DNA of 6,963 nt. Origin: Parcubacteria group bacterium CG11_big_fil_rev_8_21_14_0_20_39_22 (lineage in GTDB: Bacteria; Patescibacteriota; Minisyncoccia; Phycocordibacterales; GCA-002787175). How positions within the stretch are numbered: the stretch's first letter is position 1; each line of letters starts with the position of its first letter. The stretch spans positions 1-6,963 of the forward strand of contig PCWC01000114.1 of assembly GCA_002787175.1 (NCBI GenBank), in the 5' to 3' direction. The notes beneath the pieces were generated by a model. That model did not search any database, was not told the origin of the DNA, and was given only the letters and a program-made list of their open reading frames with translations. Position numbers and translations under genes: made by a program. Positions 1 to 5,847 of this stretch are shown piece by piece.

Positions 1-2
1 CA

Positions 3-83
3 CCGCTTGAGGTATTAACTGGGTCCGAGTATTATATGAAGAGATTACAAGTAGAGTGCAAAAGAGGGTGGACTTATTCATGA
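3..83 (+). CDS. possible C-terminal tail of an upstream gene (partial)
   Basis: Frame 3 is open from the window edge to a TGA at 81-83 and encodes about 26 residues, ending in ECKRGWTYS. The other two + frames hit stops within the first 18 bases, so if a gene enters from the left on this strand, this is its frame. The tail is too short to assign to a family and could be chance. Its stop lies 43 nt before the FemX-like start, a spacing compatible with one operon. Confidence 0.3.
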   Translation, partial: PLEVLTGSEYYMKRLQVECKRGWTYS

Positions 84-108
84 AATAGCAAAAGCTAATA
101 AATTGAAG

Positions 109-114
109 TATAAT
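109..114 (+). promoter_or_regulatory. candidate -10 box upstream of the FemX-like gene
   Basis: A perfect TATAAT lies 12 nt before the ATG at 127. No convincing -35 hexamer is found 16-18 nt upstream and there is no TG extension, so the sequence could be chance in AT-rich DNA. If used, transcription would start near 121 and leave only about 5 nt of leader, giving an almost leaderless mRNA. That would fit the lack of a Shine-Dalgarno motif here. Confidence 0.3.
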
Positions 115-126
115 TATTGAAATTAT

Positions 127-1197
127 ATGGAAAAGGATAATAAAAACAGCAAACTGTCGGCAAGGGAACTCAAGGAAGACGAAGTTTTTTCGCTTCGTTC
201 GAATTTTCCACAAGCTTCTTTTATCCAGGACAGAATCTATGGCAAATGGCAGGAATATGTGAATCGCAAAAGTTACAGATTTGTAATTGAGGATAACGGT
301 AAAGTAGTTTCCTATTTTCAAGTGGTATCTTTTCCTCTCTTTTTCGGTAAGAAAGTTCTTTATATTCCTTATGGTCCGCTTGTAAAAGAGATGAGTCCGG
401 AAATTGTCATAGAACTAAAAAGAACAGCACGAAAAATTTTAAAAAGGGAAGGGGCAATATTTTGCCGGTTTGACTTCTTTCCTCCCCCTTCGGCAGAAGA
501 GCAAAAGATGATAAGAGCAGTTATGACACCCGCACCACTTTATTCATATCACTCTGCGTATTTTCAACCTCGAGATGAGTGGCAACTTTCAATAGATAAA
601 CCTGAGATAGAGTTGCTGAAGGGTATGGATAAAAAGACTCGTTACGGCATAAACCTGGGACCTCGGAAGGGATTGAGATACCAGGTGGTCAAAAATAACT
701 TGAGCGAACATTTAAGTGATTTTTACAATCTGTTGTCGGATACCGCATCACGCAATAAATTTAAACTCCACCCAAGAGAATATTACGAAGGAGTATTTGA
801 TGAGGCAGATAAGGACGGCAATGGATATTTAGTCTTGGTATGGCTTGAGGATAAGCTCTTGGTGGCAAACTTTATACTAATGTACGGAGATACAGCCAAT
901 TTTGTATTTGGGGGCTCTTCCAGTGAACATCGGGATCTTATGGCACCATATCTTGCAAACTGGGAGGCAATCAAGGCGGCAAAAGGTAGAGGAGCTAAAT
1001 ATTACAATTTCGGAGGAGTCGCTTCAAGAGATGGAGGGCACGATGAGTGGAGCGGGCTGTCGTACTTTAAAAAGAAATTCGGTGGGGAACCGATAGTTCA
1101 TTCGACTTTTTTCGATGTTGTTGCAAAACCAATCTGGTACACTCTATATATGTTACGAAAACGTTATAAAATCCGGTTTAAAATCTCGACGCTCTAA
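127..1197 (+). CDS. FemAB/FemX-like peptidoglycan bridge-forming aminoacyltransferase
   Basis: Proteins of this family (FemA, FemB, FemX, MurM) transfer amino acids from aminoacyl-tRNA onto the stem peptide of lipid II at the cytoplasmic membrane face, building the peptidoglycan cross-bridge. They have two GNAT-like folds. The 356-residue product shows the family pattern: an SFIQ...YGKWQEY segment at 31-45, LYIPYGPLVK at 78-87, W.L.ID....LLKGMDKKTRYGI at 152-175, the second GNAT-like half with ASRNKFKLHP at 207-216 and VANFILMYGD at 246-255, then YYNFGGVAS at 292-300 and GLSYFKKKFGGE at 310-321. It lacks the coiled-coil insert of staphylococcal FemA. The ATG at 127 is chosen because the family N-terminal fold begins soon after; no Shine-Dalgarno is visible. 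The last eight residues and the stop are encoded in the left arm of an inverted repeat. The family call is firm. The amino acid added is unknown, and some family members act on other polymers. Confidence 0.88.
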   Translation: MEKDNKNSKLSARELKEDEVFSLRSNFPQASFIQDRIYGKWQEYVNRKSYRFVIEDNGKVVSYFQVVSFPLFFGKKVLYIPYGPLVKEMSPEIVIELKRTARKILKREGAIFCRFDFFPPPSAEEQKMIRAVMTPAPLYSYHSAYFQPRDEWQLSIDKPEIELLKGMDKKTRYGINLGPRKGLRYQVVKNNLSEHLSDFYNLLSDTASRNKFKLHPREYYEGVFDEADKDGNGYLVLVWLEDKLLVANFILMYGDTANFVFGGSSSEHRDLMAPYLANWEAIKAAKGRGAKYYNFGGVASRDGGHDEWSGLSYFKKKFGGEPIVHSTFFDVVAKPIWYTLYMLRKRYKIRFKISTL

Positions 1198-1356
1198 AAT
1201 TATGATTAAAGATCGCCGCTCGCCCGCCAAAACGATAAAATTTCGGCTACAAAACTTTGCTTCAGCTTCGCCATATTTCAATATGACTCATCTTCCATCT
1301 CGTTTTCGCTCGAAATTTTATCGTTTTGCTCGGACGCGAGATTTAAAACCGGATTT
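1169..1356. repeat. nested inverted-repeat element between the FemX-like and Mur ligase genes
   Basis: The outer arms, 1169-1188 and 1337-1356, are 20 nt each and pair with one mismatch. The inner arms, 1228-1245 and 1311-1328, are 18 nt and pair perfectly (core AAAACGATAAAATTTCG). The outer-to-inner gap is 39 nt on the left but 8 nt on the right, so the two halves look like diverged inverted copies of one module rather than a simple hairpin. A smaller hairpin, CATATT-TC-AATATG, sits in the centre at 1272-1285. The left outer arm lies inside the end of the FemX-like gene and the right arm ends 11 nt before the Mur ligase ATG. No target-site duplication is visible. A REP- or MITE-like dispersed repeat or an mRNA-stability structure is possible. 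The 65-nt inner loop and the lack of a trailing T-tract argue against a classical terminator. Confidence 0.8.
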
Positions 1357-1367
1357 AATAAAAAGTC

Positions 1368-2681
1368 ATGAGCTTTTTTAGAAAGATTGTCCCCGAACCT
1401 ATAATACTTTGGTACCACTTTTTACTTTCCATATTGGGGTCTATTTTGTATGGACGTCCTTCAAAAAAGATGATCATAATCGGAGTGGTGGGAACTAAGG
1501 GTAAAACTTCGACCATTAACTTTATTTGGTCAGTATTAAATGCGGGAGGCTACAAAACCGGAATAGTAACTACCGCCAATGTCAAAATAGGGGACAAAGA
1601 AGTCATAAATTCCGCTCATAGAACAATGCCTGGGCGTTTTGAGATGCAGAAGTTCCTTCGGACAATGGCAGATTCTGGATGCAGTCATTGTATTATCGAA
1701 CCGACGTCAGAAGGGATAAAACAACATCGCCATCGAGGAATAGATTTTGATATTTTGGTATTCACCAATCTGTCTCCGGAACATTTGGCATCACACGGTG
1801 GTAGTTTTGAAAATTACAAGAAAACAAAAGGTAAGATATTTGCCCGTCTGCATAAAATAAAACACAAAGTATTTAAATGTCGAAGAATAGACAAGGTTAC
1901 AATAATAAATGCTGATGACGATCACGCCAATTACTATTTGAGCTTTAAGGCAGACAAAAAAATATCTTATGGGAAATCAGAAAGTGCGAATTATCGAGCT
2001 CATAATATAACAGAGGGTAAAAATGGAGTTAAATTTGAAACTAAAGGATCGAAATTTTCACTCCAAACCCTCGGCACTTTCAATGTATATAATGCATTAC
2101 CGGCGATAGTAATAGGTAAAATTTTCAATGTACCGACTAATTTAATTGGAAGAGGTTTGGCATCTCTTAGTACTATACCAGGTAGAATGCAGAGAATAGA
2201 CGAAGGACAGCCATTTACGGTAATTGTTGATTATGCTCACGAAGGGAAAAGTATGTACGAGTCTATAAACGCATGTCGAAAGCTTGCAGGTAAAAATAGA
2301 GTTTTAGTACTCCTCGGATCCGAAGGTGGTGGTAGAGATATTGAAAAAAGGGAAGCGATGGGTACCGTGGCAGGACGAGATGCTAATGTTGTTGTCGCAA
2401 GTACCACAGATCCTTATGACGATGATCCAAAAGAGATACTTGATATGATTGCTGGGGCATCAAAGAAAGAAGGGAAGAGAGATGGTACTGACTTGTTTGT
2501 GATTGTCGATAGGCGTCAGGGTATAAGGAAAATCCTTTCGCTGGCTGGCATTGGAGACGTGGTATTAATTACAGGTATGGGTTCCCAGCTTACGATGATA
2601 GTCGAGAAAGGTAAGGTTTTGCCCTGGGATGAAATAAAGATTGTCAAAGAAGAGCTCCAGAAACTACTTAAGAAAAAGTAA
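1368..2681 (+). CDS. MurE-like Mur ligase (UDP-N-acetylmuramyl-tripeptide synthetase family), short N-terminus
   Basis: Mur ligases use ATP to join an amino acid to a UDP-MurNAc-peptide in the cytoplasm. The 437-residue product carries the P-loop GTKGKTST (42-49), a metal-binding stretch EPTSEG (111-116, in place of the MurE EVSSHG), TNLSPEHLASHG (133-144), the expected carbamylated lysine K154 in NYKKTKGKIF, GTFNVYNALPA (236-246), PGRMQRI (271-277), DYAH (288-291) and GDVVLITGMGSQ (396-407). These resemble MurE more than MurC, MurD or MurF. The roughly 90-residue UDP-binding domain I of MurE is missing; in its place is a 40-residue hydrophobic, aromatic-rich stretch (WYHFLLSILGSILYG, 15-29) that could touch the membrane. 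The MurE specificity motif DNPR reads DPYD at 348-351, so meso-diaminopimelate selection cannot be assumed. The start at 1368 keeps this N-terminal segment; Met35 is a less likely alternative. No Shine-Dalgarno is seen. The preceding FemX-like gene points to peptidoglycan work. Fold confidence is high; substrate is unknown. Confidence 0.87.
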   Translation: MSFFRKIVPEPIILWYHFLLSILGSILYGRPSKKMIIIGVVGTKGKTSTINFIWSVLNAGGYKTGIVTTANVKIGDKEVINSAHRTMPGRFEMQKFLRTMADSGCSHCIIEPTSEGIKQHRHRGIDFDILVFTNLSPEHLASHGGSFENYKKTKGKIFARLHKIKHKVFKCRRIDKVTIINADDDHANYYLSFKADKKISYGKSESANYRAHNITEGKNGVKFETKGSKFSLQTLGTFNVYNALPAIVIGKIFNVPTNLIGRGLASLSTIPGRMQRIDEGQPFTVIVDYAHEGKSMYESINACRKLAGKNRVLVLLGSEGGGRDIEKREAMGTVAGRDANVVVASTTDPYDDDPKEILDMIAGASKKEGKRDGTDLFVIVDRRQGIRKILSLAGIGDVVLITGMGSQLTMIVEKGKVLPWDEIKIVKEELQKLLKKK

Positions 2682-2711
2682 GCAGACAAAAATCTATTCG
2701 GTAATAATCCC

Positions 2712-2739
2712 TTGATATTTCGGAGTTTTAAAGTAATAT
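2712..2739 (+). promoter_or_regulatory. sigma70-type promoter of tRNA-Pro
   Basis: The -35 box TTGATA (2712-2717, five of six consensus bases) and the -10 box TAATAT (2734-2739, four of six) are separated by 16 nt. The predicted start is near 2745-2748, at the mature 5' end of the tRNA. The preceding Mur ligase ends at 2681, so the tRNA probably has its own promoter. Confidence 0.6.
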
Positions 2740-2747
2740 GTCAAATA

Positions 2748-2820
2748 CGGGACGTAGTGTAACGGCTAACATGCCTGTTTTGGGTACAGGTGACTCCGGG
2801 TTCGAATCCCGGCGTCCCGA
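2748..2820 (+). tRNA. tRNA-Pro (anticodon UGG)
   Basis: The 73-nt sequence folds into a full cloverleaf. The acceptor stem CGGGACG/CGTCCCG is perfect, with C1:G72 and discriminator A73 as in bacterial tRNA-Pro. The D-stem is GTGT/ACAT (one G-U) with GG in the loop, the anticodon stem is CCTGT/ACAGG, the variable loop is TGACT, and the T-stem CCGGG/CCCGG encloses TTCGAAT. The anticodon loop TTTGGGT has T33, anticodon TGG and G37, so the tRNA can read CCN proline codons. The 3' CCA is not encoded and must be added. The promoter is immediately adjacent. Confidence 0.96.
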
Positions 2821-2842
2821 TATGAGCGAAGCGAGTGAGAGT

Positions 2843-2859
2843 ACGCCGGGATTCGAACC
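2843..2859 (-). repeat. inverted copy of the tRNA-Pro T-arm
   Basis: These 17 bases are the exact reverse complement of 2799-2815, which covers the T-loop, the 3' T-stem and the start of the acceptor 3' strand of tRNA-Pro. The copies are 27 nt apart, so in the primary transcript they could pair into a long hairpin that competes with the cloverleaf. Between them lies GAGCGAAGCGA (2824-2834), which recurs at 2939-2949. Confidence 0.8.
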
Positions 2860-2867
2860 TAAAAGGG

Positions 2868-2971
2868 GTCGGGAAAATATGTTTTCCCGTGGAGGAAGGT
2901 AACGAGTCTTCGAGTGTTGGAAACCGTGGGTTTCCAAGGAGCGAAGCGACGTTCGATTTCCGCGTCCCGAC
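2868..2971 (+). other. tRNA-like structured element, probably remodelled or decayed tRNA sequence
   Basis: A 7-bp closing stem, GTCGGGA (2868-2874) with TCCCGAC (2965-2971), frames 104 nt. The 3' end (2951-2970) matches the tRNA-Pro T-loop to acceptor segment (2800-2820) in 18 of 21 aligned positions with one gap. Inside are two perfect hairpins: CGGGAAAA/TTTTCCCG around TATG (2870-2889), which competes with the closing stem, and TTGGAAACC/GGTTTCCAA around GTG (2917-2937). The second resembles an anticodon arm with GTG or TGG in the loop, but position 33 would be C. No normal D-arm or intact T-stem forms, so it is not called as a functional tRNA. It may be a pseudo-tRNA or a structured RNA made with tRNA-Pro. 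Confidence 0.5.
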
Positions 2972-3012
2972 TGAATGGAATGAAGGAGGGGCGAGTAATC
3001 TATTTTAAATCT

Positions 3013-3047
3013 AAAATGCCGTGCAGCGACGCTGTACGGCATTTTTT
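3013..3047 (+). terminator. Rho-independent terminator
   Basis: A 15-bp stem, AAAATGCCGTGCAGC (3013-3027) with GCTGTACGGCATTTT (3031-3045) and one G-U pair, closes a 3-nt GAC loop and runs into a T-tract ending at 3047. It would end the transcript begun at the tRNA-Pro promoter and shield the operon that starts at 3206. The flanking A-tract could let it act in reverse, but no gene on the other strand needs it. Confidence 0.9.
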
Positions 3048-3102
3048 GGTACTTAATAGTTATCTTTTCCGATTGTCATCAACTAATAACTTTTTTGTTT
3101 GC

Positions 3103-3130
3103 CATATTAATATGTGGTTACAGTAACCAC
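3103..3130. promoter_or_regulatory. tandem palindromes, possible operator
   Basis: CATATTAATATG (3103-3114) is a perfect 12-bp palindrome. It is directly followed, sharing one base, by GTGGTTA-CAG-TAACCAC (3114-3130), with 7-bp arms. They lie about 45-70 nt upstream of the -10 element of the signalling operon, a plausible position for a regulator. No known operator is recognised. Confidence 0.4.
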
Positions 3131-3171
3131 GATTTGTTATCTACAGTGTGGAAGTAAAGATAAGTCTTTTG

Positions 3172-3180
3172 TGATATAAT
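3172..3180 (+). promoter_or_regulatory. extended -10 promoter of the signalling operon
   Basis: TGATATAAT is a perfect extended -10 (TGn plus TATAAT). No good -35 is seen, which extended -10 promoters do not require. The predicted start near 3187 gives a leader of about 19 nt to the ATG at 3206. It lies after the terminator and before four closely spaced genes, supporting one transcript from 3206 to 6669. Confidence 0.65.
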
Positions 3181-3205
3181 TTTCTTAATTATTACCAAGA
3201 ACTAA

Positions 3206-3682
3206 ATGAGTGGAAAAATAGTGGAAAGAGAAAATTATAAAAAAGAAGCACTTAAATTTCTTAGTGATAATGTGACTGCAGCAGTTGCCACTGTATCCGC
3301 AACATGTGAACCTGGGGTGGCGACAATGTATTATTATACAGACGATGATTTTAATTTCTATTTTATTGCCGCACAAGATTCACAGAAATTAAAAAATATT
3401 AAAATAAATAGCAAGGTTGCGATTACTGTGGGATTTGATCCTGCCCCTATCGCTGTTCAAGCCGGCGGTATCGCAAATATAAGCTATGATTTTAAAGAGG
3501 AGTTTGTAAACAAGGTTTTGGAGAAAATTAATTTTCACGGTTTGGATCAGTGGCCTGTTTTACAACTCGCAAAAGAAGGACTTGTCCTTTTGAAAGTGAA
3601 ACCAACATGGTTAGTCCTGTTAAACTTTGACAAGGTTGGCCATTCGGAGACGTATAGCCATGATTTTCACAAATTATTATAA
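3206..3682 (+). CDS. FMN-binding split-barrel (pyridoxamine 5'-phosphate oxidase-like) protein
   Basis: This 158-residue protein looks like the PPOX-like flavin split-barrel superfamily, whose members bind FMN (some F420 or heme) as dimers and include oxidases, reductases and non-enzymatic flavin sensors. The first half has the typical pattern: AAVATVSATCEPGVATMYYY (25-44), an acidic turn and FNFYFIAA (49-56), then SQKLKNIKINSKVAITVG (59-76), where the SxKxxNI stretch is the usual phosphate-contacting region. The barrel continues with VQAGGIANI (84-92) and ends with KPTWLVLLNF (132-141). No signal peptide or membrane helix is seen, so it is cytosolic. It is the first gene of a four-gene operon, 11 nt before the FIST gene, which suggests a redox or cofactor link to the sensor, though this is inference. 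The substrate is unknown, and true pyridoxine oxidase activity is doubtful because the longer PdxH C-terminus is absent. Confidence 0.75.
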   Translation: MSGKIVERENYKKEALKFLSDNVTAAVATVSATCEPGVATMYYYTDDDFNFYFIAAQDSQKLKNIKINSKVAITVGFDPAPIAVQAGGIANISYDFKEEFVNKVLEKINFHGLDQWPVLQLAKEGLVLLKVKPTWLVLLNFDKVGHSETYSHDFHKLL

Positions 3683-3693
3683 CTAATATATAT

Positions 3694-4908
3694 ATGGAAA
3701 ATACAAAAGAAATGAAAGCGAGCGTAGGAATGGCGTATGGAGATGATTCCTACACAGTGGGTGTAAACGCGTGTCAGGACGCGATAGAGCAGTTAGGAGT
3801 AAAGGATCCTGACTTATTGATTGTCTTCTCTTCCATTAAGTTTGATCAGCAGGAAATCCTTAATGGTGTACGTTCGGTCGCTCCAGACGCAGTCTTGATA
3901 GGATCTTCAACCGCTGGGGAAATCAATACTTCCGGACCGGTCAGGTTGAACCAATCTGTTGTGGTTATGGCGATAAAATCGCCAGAGATAAAATATTTCA
4001 CCGGTGTTGGCGAGGATATTGCCACCGATCCGCGTTTGGCGGGAAAGATTGCGGCTGATAAGGTGAAGGAACAGGCAGGGGAAGCTCTCAAAGCTTTTAT
4101 AATGATACCAGATGTTTTGGTTGGCAACGGAGCCGATATCGTACGTGGAGTGCTAGATTCTTTAGGGGCACATTTTCCTGTGGTTGGTGGAGCGTCCGGA
4201 GATGATTTTCGATTCAAGCAAACCTTTCAGTATCTAAACGATAAGGTCTATTCCGGTGCGGTGGTAGGACTAGGACTTGCTGGAAACTTTAAAATTGGTA
4301 TAGGTGTAAAACATGGCTGGATTCCAATAGGTGTACCGATGAAGGTTACCAAATCTTCCGGGGCGGTAGTTCATGAGATCAACGGTGCTCCGGCGGTCAA
4401 GGTCTATGAAGATTATTTCGGGGAAGAGGAGGCGAAAGTCCTACGTACCGAAACGTTGGCAAAGCTTGCGATTACTTATCCATTGGGTATGAGAGTTGCT
4501 GGTAGCGACGAACTTTTGATTCGAGACCCTCTTACAGTAGACGAAAAAGGTTCCATTACTTGTGCCGCCGAAATTCCAGAAGGATCGGAGGTTCGCCTGA
4601 TGGTTGGTAGTCGTGAGGAGGCGGTGAAAGTTGCGAAAGTCGCGGCTGAAAATGCACTATCTCAACTCGATGGTAGTACACCAAAAGCGGTCATTATATT
4701 TAACTGTATTGCCCGTAACAAACTTTTTGGTGAGAAATCTGGAGACGAGATAAGCGCAATTCAGGAAGTTATCGGTAAGGATGTCCCTTTGATCGGTTTT
4801 TACACTTATGGTGAGCAGGCACCTTTGGGTGGTGAGGTAAAAAACATAGAAAAGTGCAACTCTGCTTTCCATAATGAGACAGTGGTTATTTGCGTCTTAG
4901 CGGACTAG
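3694..4908 (+). CDS. FIST domain sensory protein (FIST_N + FIST_C)
   Basis: FIST domains are sensory modules found alone or fused to kinases, cyclases and chemoreceptors; family work proposed that they bind small ligands such as amino acids. The 404-residue product covers both parts. FIST_N spans about 25-225, with DLLIVFSS (40-47), IGSSTAGEI (69-77), VVGGASGDD (163-171) and GIGVKHGWIPIG (202-213). FIST_C spans about 230-390, with AKLAITYPLGM (256-266), the AAEIPEGSEVRLM stretch (291-303), FNCIARN (336-342) and GFYTYGEQAP (368-377). There is no signal peptide, membrane segment or fused output domain, so it should be a soluble sensor. The kinase starts 7 nt after its stop (TAG), a coupling that implies the FIST protein feeds this kinase. 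The first ATG is used; the preceding sequence is ATATAT-rich with no Shine-Dalgarno. The ligand is unknown. Confidence 0.88.
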   Translation: MENTKEMKASVGMAYGDDSYTVGVNACQDAIEQLGVKDPDLLIVFSSIKFDQQEILNGVRSVAPDAVLIGSSTAGEINTSGPVRLNQSVVVMAIKSPEIKYFTGVGEDIATDPRLAGKIAADKVKEQAGEALKAFIMIPDVLVGNGADIVRGVLDSLGAHFPVVGGASGDDFRFKQTFQYLNDKVYSGAVVGLGLAGNFKIGIGVKHGWIPIGVPMKVTKSSGAVVHEINGAPAVKVYEDYFGEEEAKVLRTETLAKLAITYPLGMRVAGSDELLIRDPLTVDEKGSITCAAEIPEGSEVRLMVGSREEAVKVAKVAAENALSQLDGSTPKAVIIFNCIARNKLFGEKSGDEISAIQEVIGKDVPLIGFYTYGEQAPLGGEVKNIEKCNSAFHNETVVICVLAD

Positions 4909-4915
4909 AGAATTT

Positions 4916-5833
4916 ATGAATCAAAAAAGGAGTAAGTCTTCCAACCTATCCAAAAACGATTCTCAGGATCAGGATGATCAAAACATAAAGGATCTCCAGA
5001 GTTTTAACAGCGATTTGGAAGATAAAGTTAAAGAGCGGACGGCCGAACTCAACGACCTTTTGAAAGAGCAAGGAAAAAGTGCCAAAATGCTTATTCGAAG
5101 AGATTTGGAACTGACTCGTGCCAACGAAAAACTCCAAAAGGTCGATGAGATGAAATCAAGTTTCATTTCGGTCGTAGCTCACCAGCTCAGAACCCCGCTT
5201 TCCGGTATGAAGTGGACTTTATCCATGGTGATTGCGGGGGATTTGGGAGAACTAAACAACGAGCAGAAGACTTTTCTTATGAAAGCGTATGAGAGTAACA
5301 CCAGAATGATTGCTTTGGTGAATGACATGCTGGTTGCGGATAGAGTTCAGTCGGAACGGATGCGTTTTCGATTTAAGCGTGTCAATATAATAGACTTAAT
5401 CGACAACATCCTCTTTGAAATCAGCCCTCAAGCGTCTAAAAAAAACATCTCTATTAGTTATAAAAGTAAGTTTCAAGACATACCGCAGGCTTATATTGAT
5501 CCAGAGACGATAAGAGCGGTTTTGCAAAACTTGCTCGAAAATGCGATCAAATATACAATTGGCGGAGGGAAAATAGAGATAGATGTAAAAAAAGATGCGG
5601 AACACTTAACAATTTCAATCGCCGACAGTGGTATAGGTGTACCTGAAGAGGATAAAAAAAATATTTTTTCAAAATTCTTCCGTGCTCGAAATGCTATAAA
5701 ACAAGAGACCGATGGTTCAGGTTTGGGTTTGTATATAGCCAAGACCATGGTTGAGAAGAATGGCGGTAAAATGTGGTTCAATAGCGTTCCAGGTGAGGGT
5801 AGCACTTTTTATTTTACAGTGCCATTAAAATAA
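4916..5833 (+). CDS. cytoplasmic sensor histidine kinase (HisKA + HATPase_c)
   Basis: This 305-residue kinase autophosphorylates a histidine and passes the phosphate to a receiver. A charged, low-complexity N-terminus (1-25) leads into a predicted coiled coil (about 25-78, with LEDKVKERTAELNDLLKEQ at 34-52). The H-box is SVVAHQLRTPLSGMKW with phosphoacceptor H89. The catalytic domain has the N-box LQNLLENAIKY (203-213), G1 DSGIG (237-241), F-box FSKFFRA (251-257) and G2 GSGLGL (267-272), ending with GEGSTFYFTVPL. No transmembrane helix or PAS/HAMP domain is present, so input must come from a partner, most simply the FIST protein encoded just upstream, docking on the coiled coil. The residue after the histidine is Gln where HisKA kinases usually have Glu or Asp; the rest of the catalytic core is intact. 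The double-REC gene starts 14 nt downstream. Confidence 0.93.
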   Translation: MNQKRSKSSNLSKNDSQDQDDQNIKDLQSFNSDLEDKVKERTAELNDLLKEQGKSAKMLIRRDLELTRANEKLQKVDEMKSSFISVVAHQLRTPLSGMKWTLSMVIAGDLGELNNEQKTFLMKAYESNTRMIALVNDMLVADRVQSERMRFRFKRVNIIDLIDNILFEISPQASKKNISISYKSKFQDIPQAYIDPETIRAVLQNLLENAIKYTIGGGKIEIDVKKDAEHLTISIADSGIGVPEEDKKNIFSKFFRARNAIKQETDGSGLGLYIAKTMVEKNGGKMWFNSVPGEGSTFYFTVPLK

Positions 5834-5847
5834 TAGATTAATACAAA

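Noticed and set aside
81..83. TGA read as a sense codon (code 25, as in some Gracilibacteria)
   Set aside because: Further stops follow at once in that frame, and all other genes end at TAA or TAG with complete family lengths and no internal TGA.
1228..1328. Rho-independent terminator formed by the 18-bp inner arms
   Set aside because: The loop would be 65 nt and no U-tract follows the stem, so it does not fit an intrinsic terminator.
1115..1381. 88-codon + strand open frame between the FemX-like and Mur ligase genes
   Set aside because: It overlaps both neighbours and mostly translates the inverted repeat; no domain or start signal supports it.
2868..2971. Second functional tRNA (for example His GTG)
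   Set aside because: At 104 nt it has no proper D-arm, the T-stem does not pair, position 33 would be C, and a competing hairpin uses the 5' closing strand.
2728..3042. 104-codon minus-strand open frame across the tRNA region
   Set aside because: It is antisense to tRNA-Pro and the tRNA-like element and contains the RRDSNPESPV-type peptide that arises from translating tRNA complements; it also runs into the terminator.
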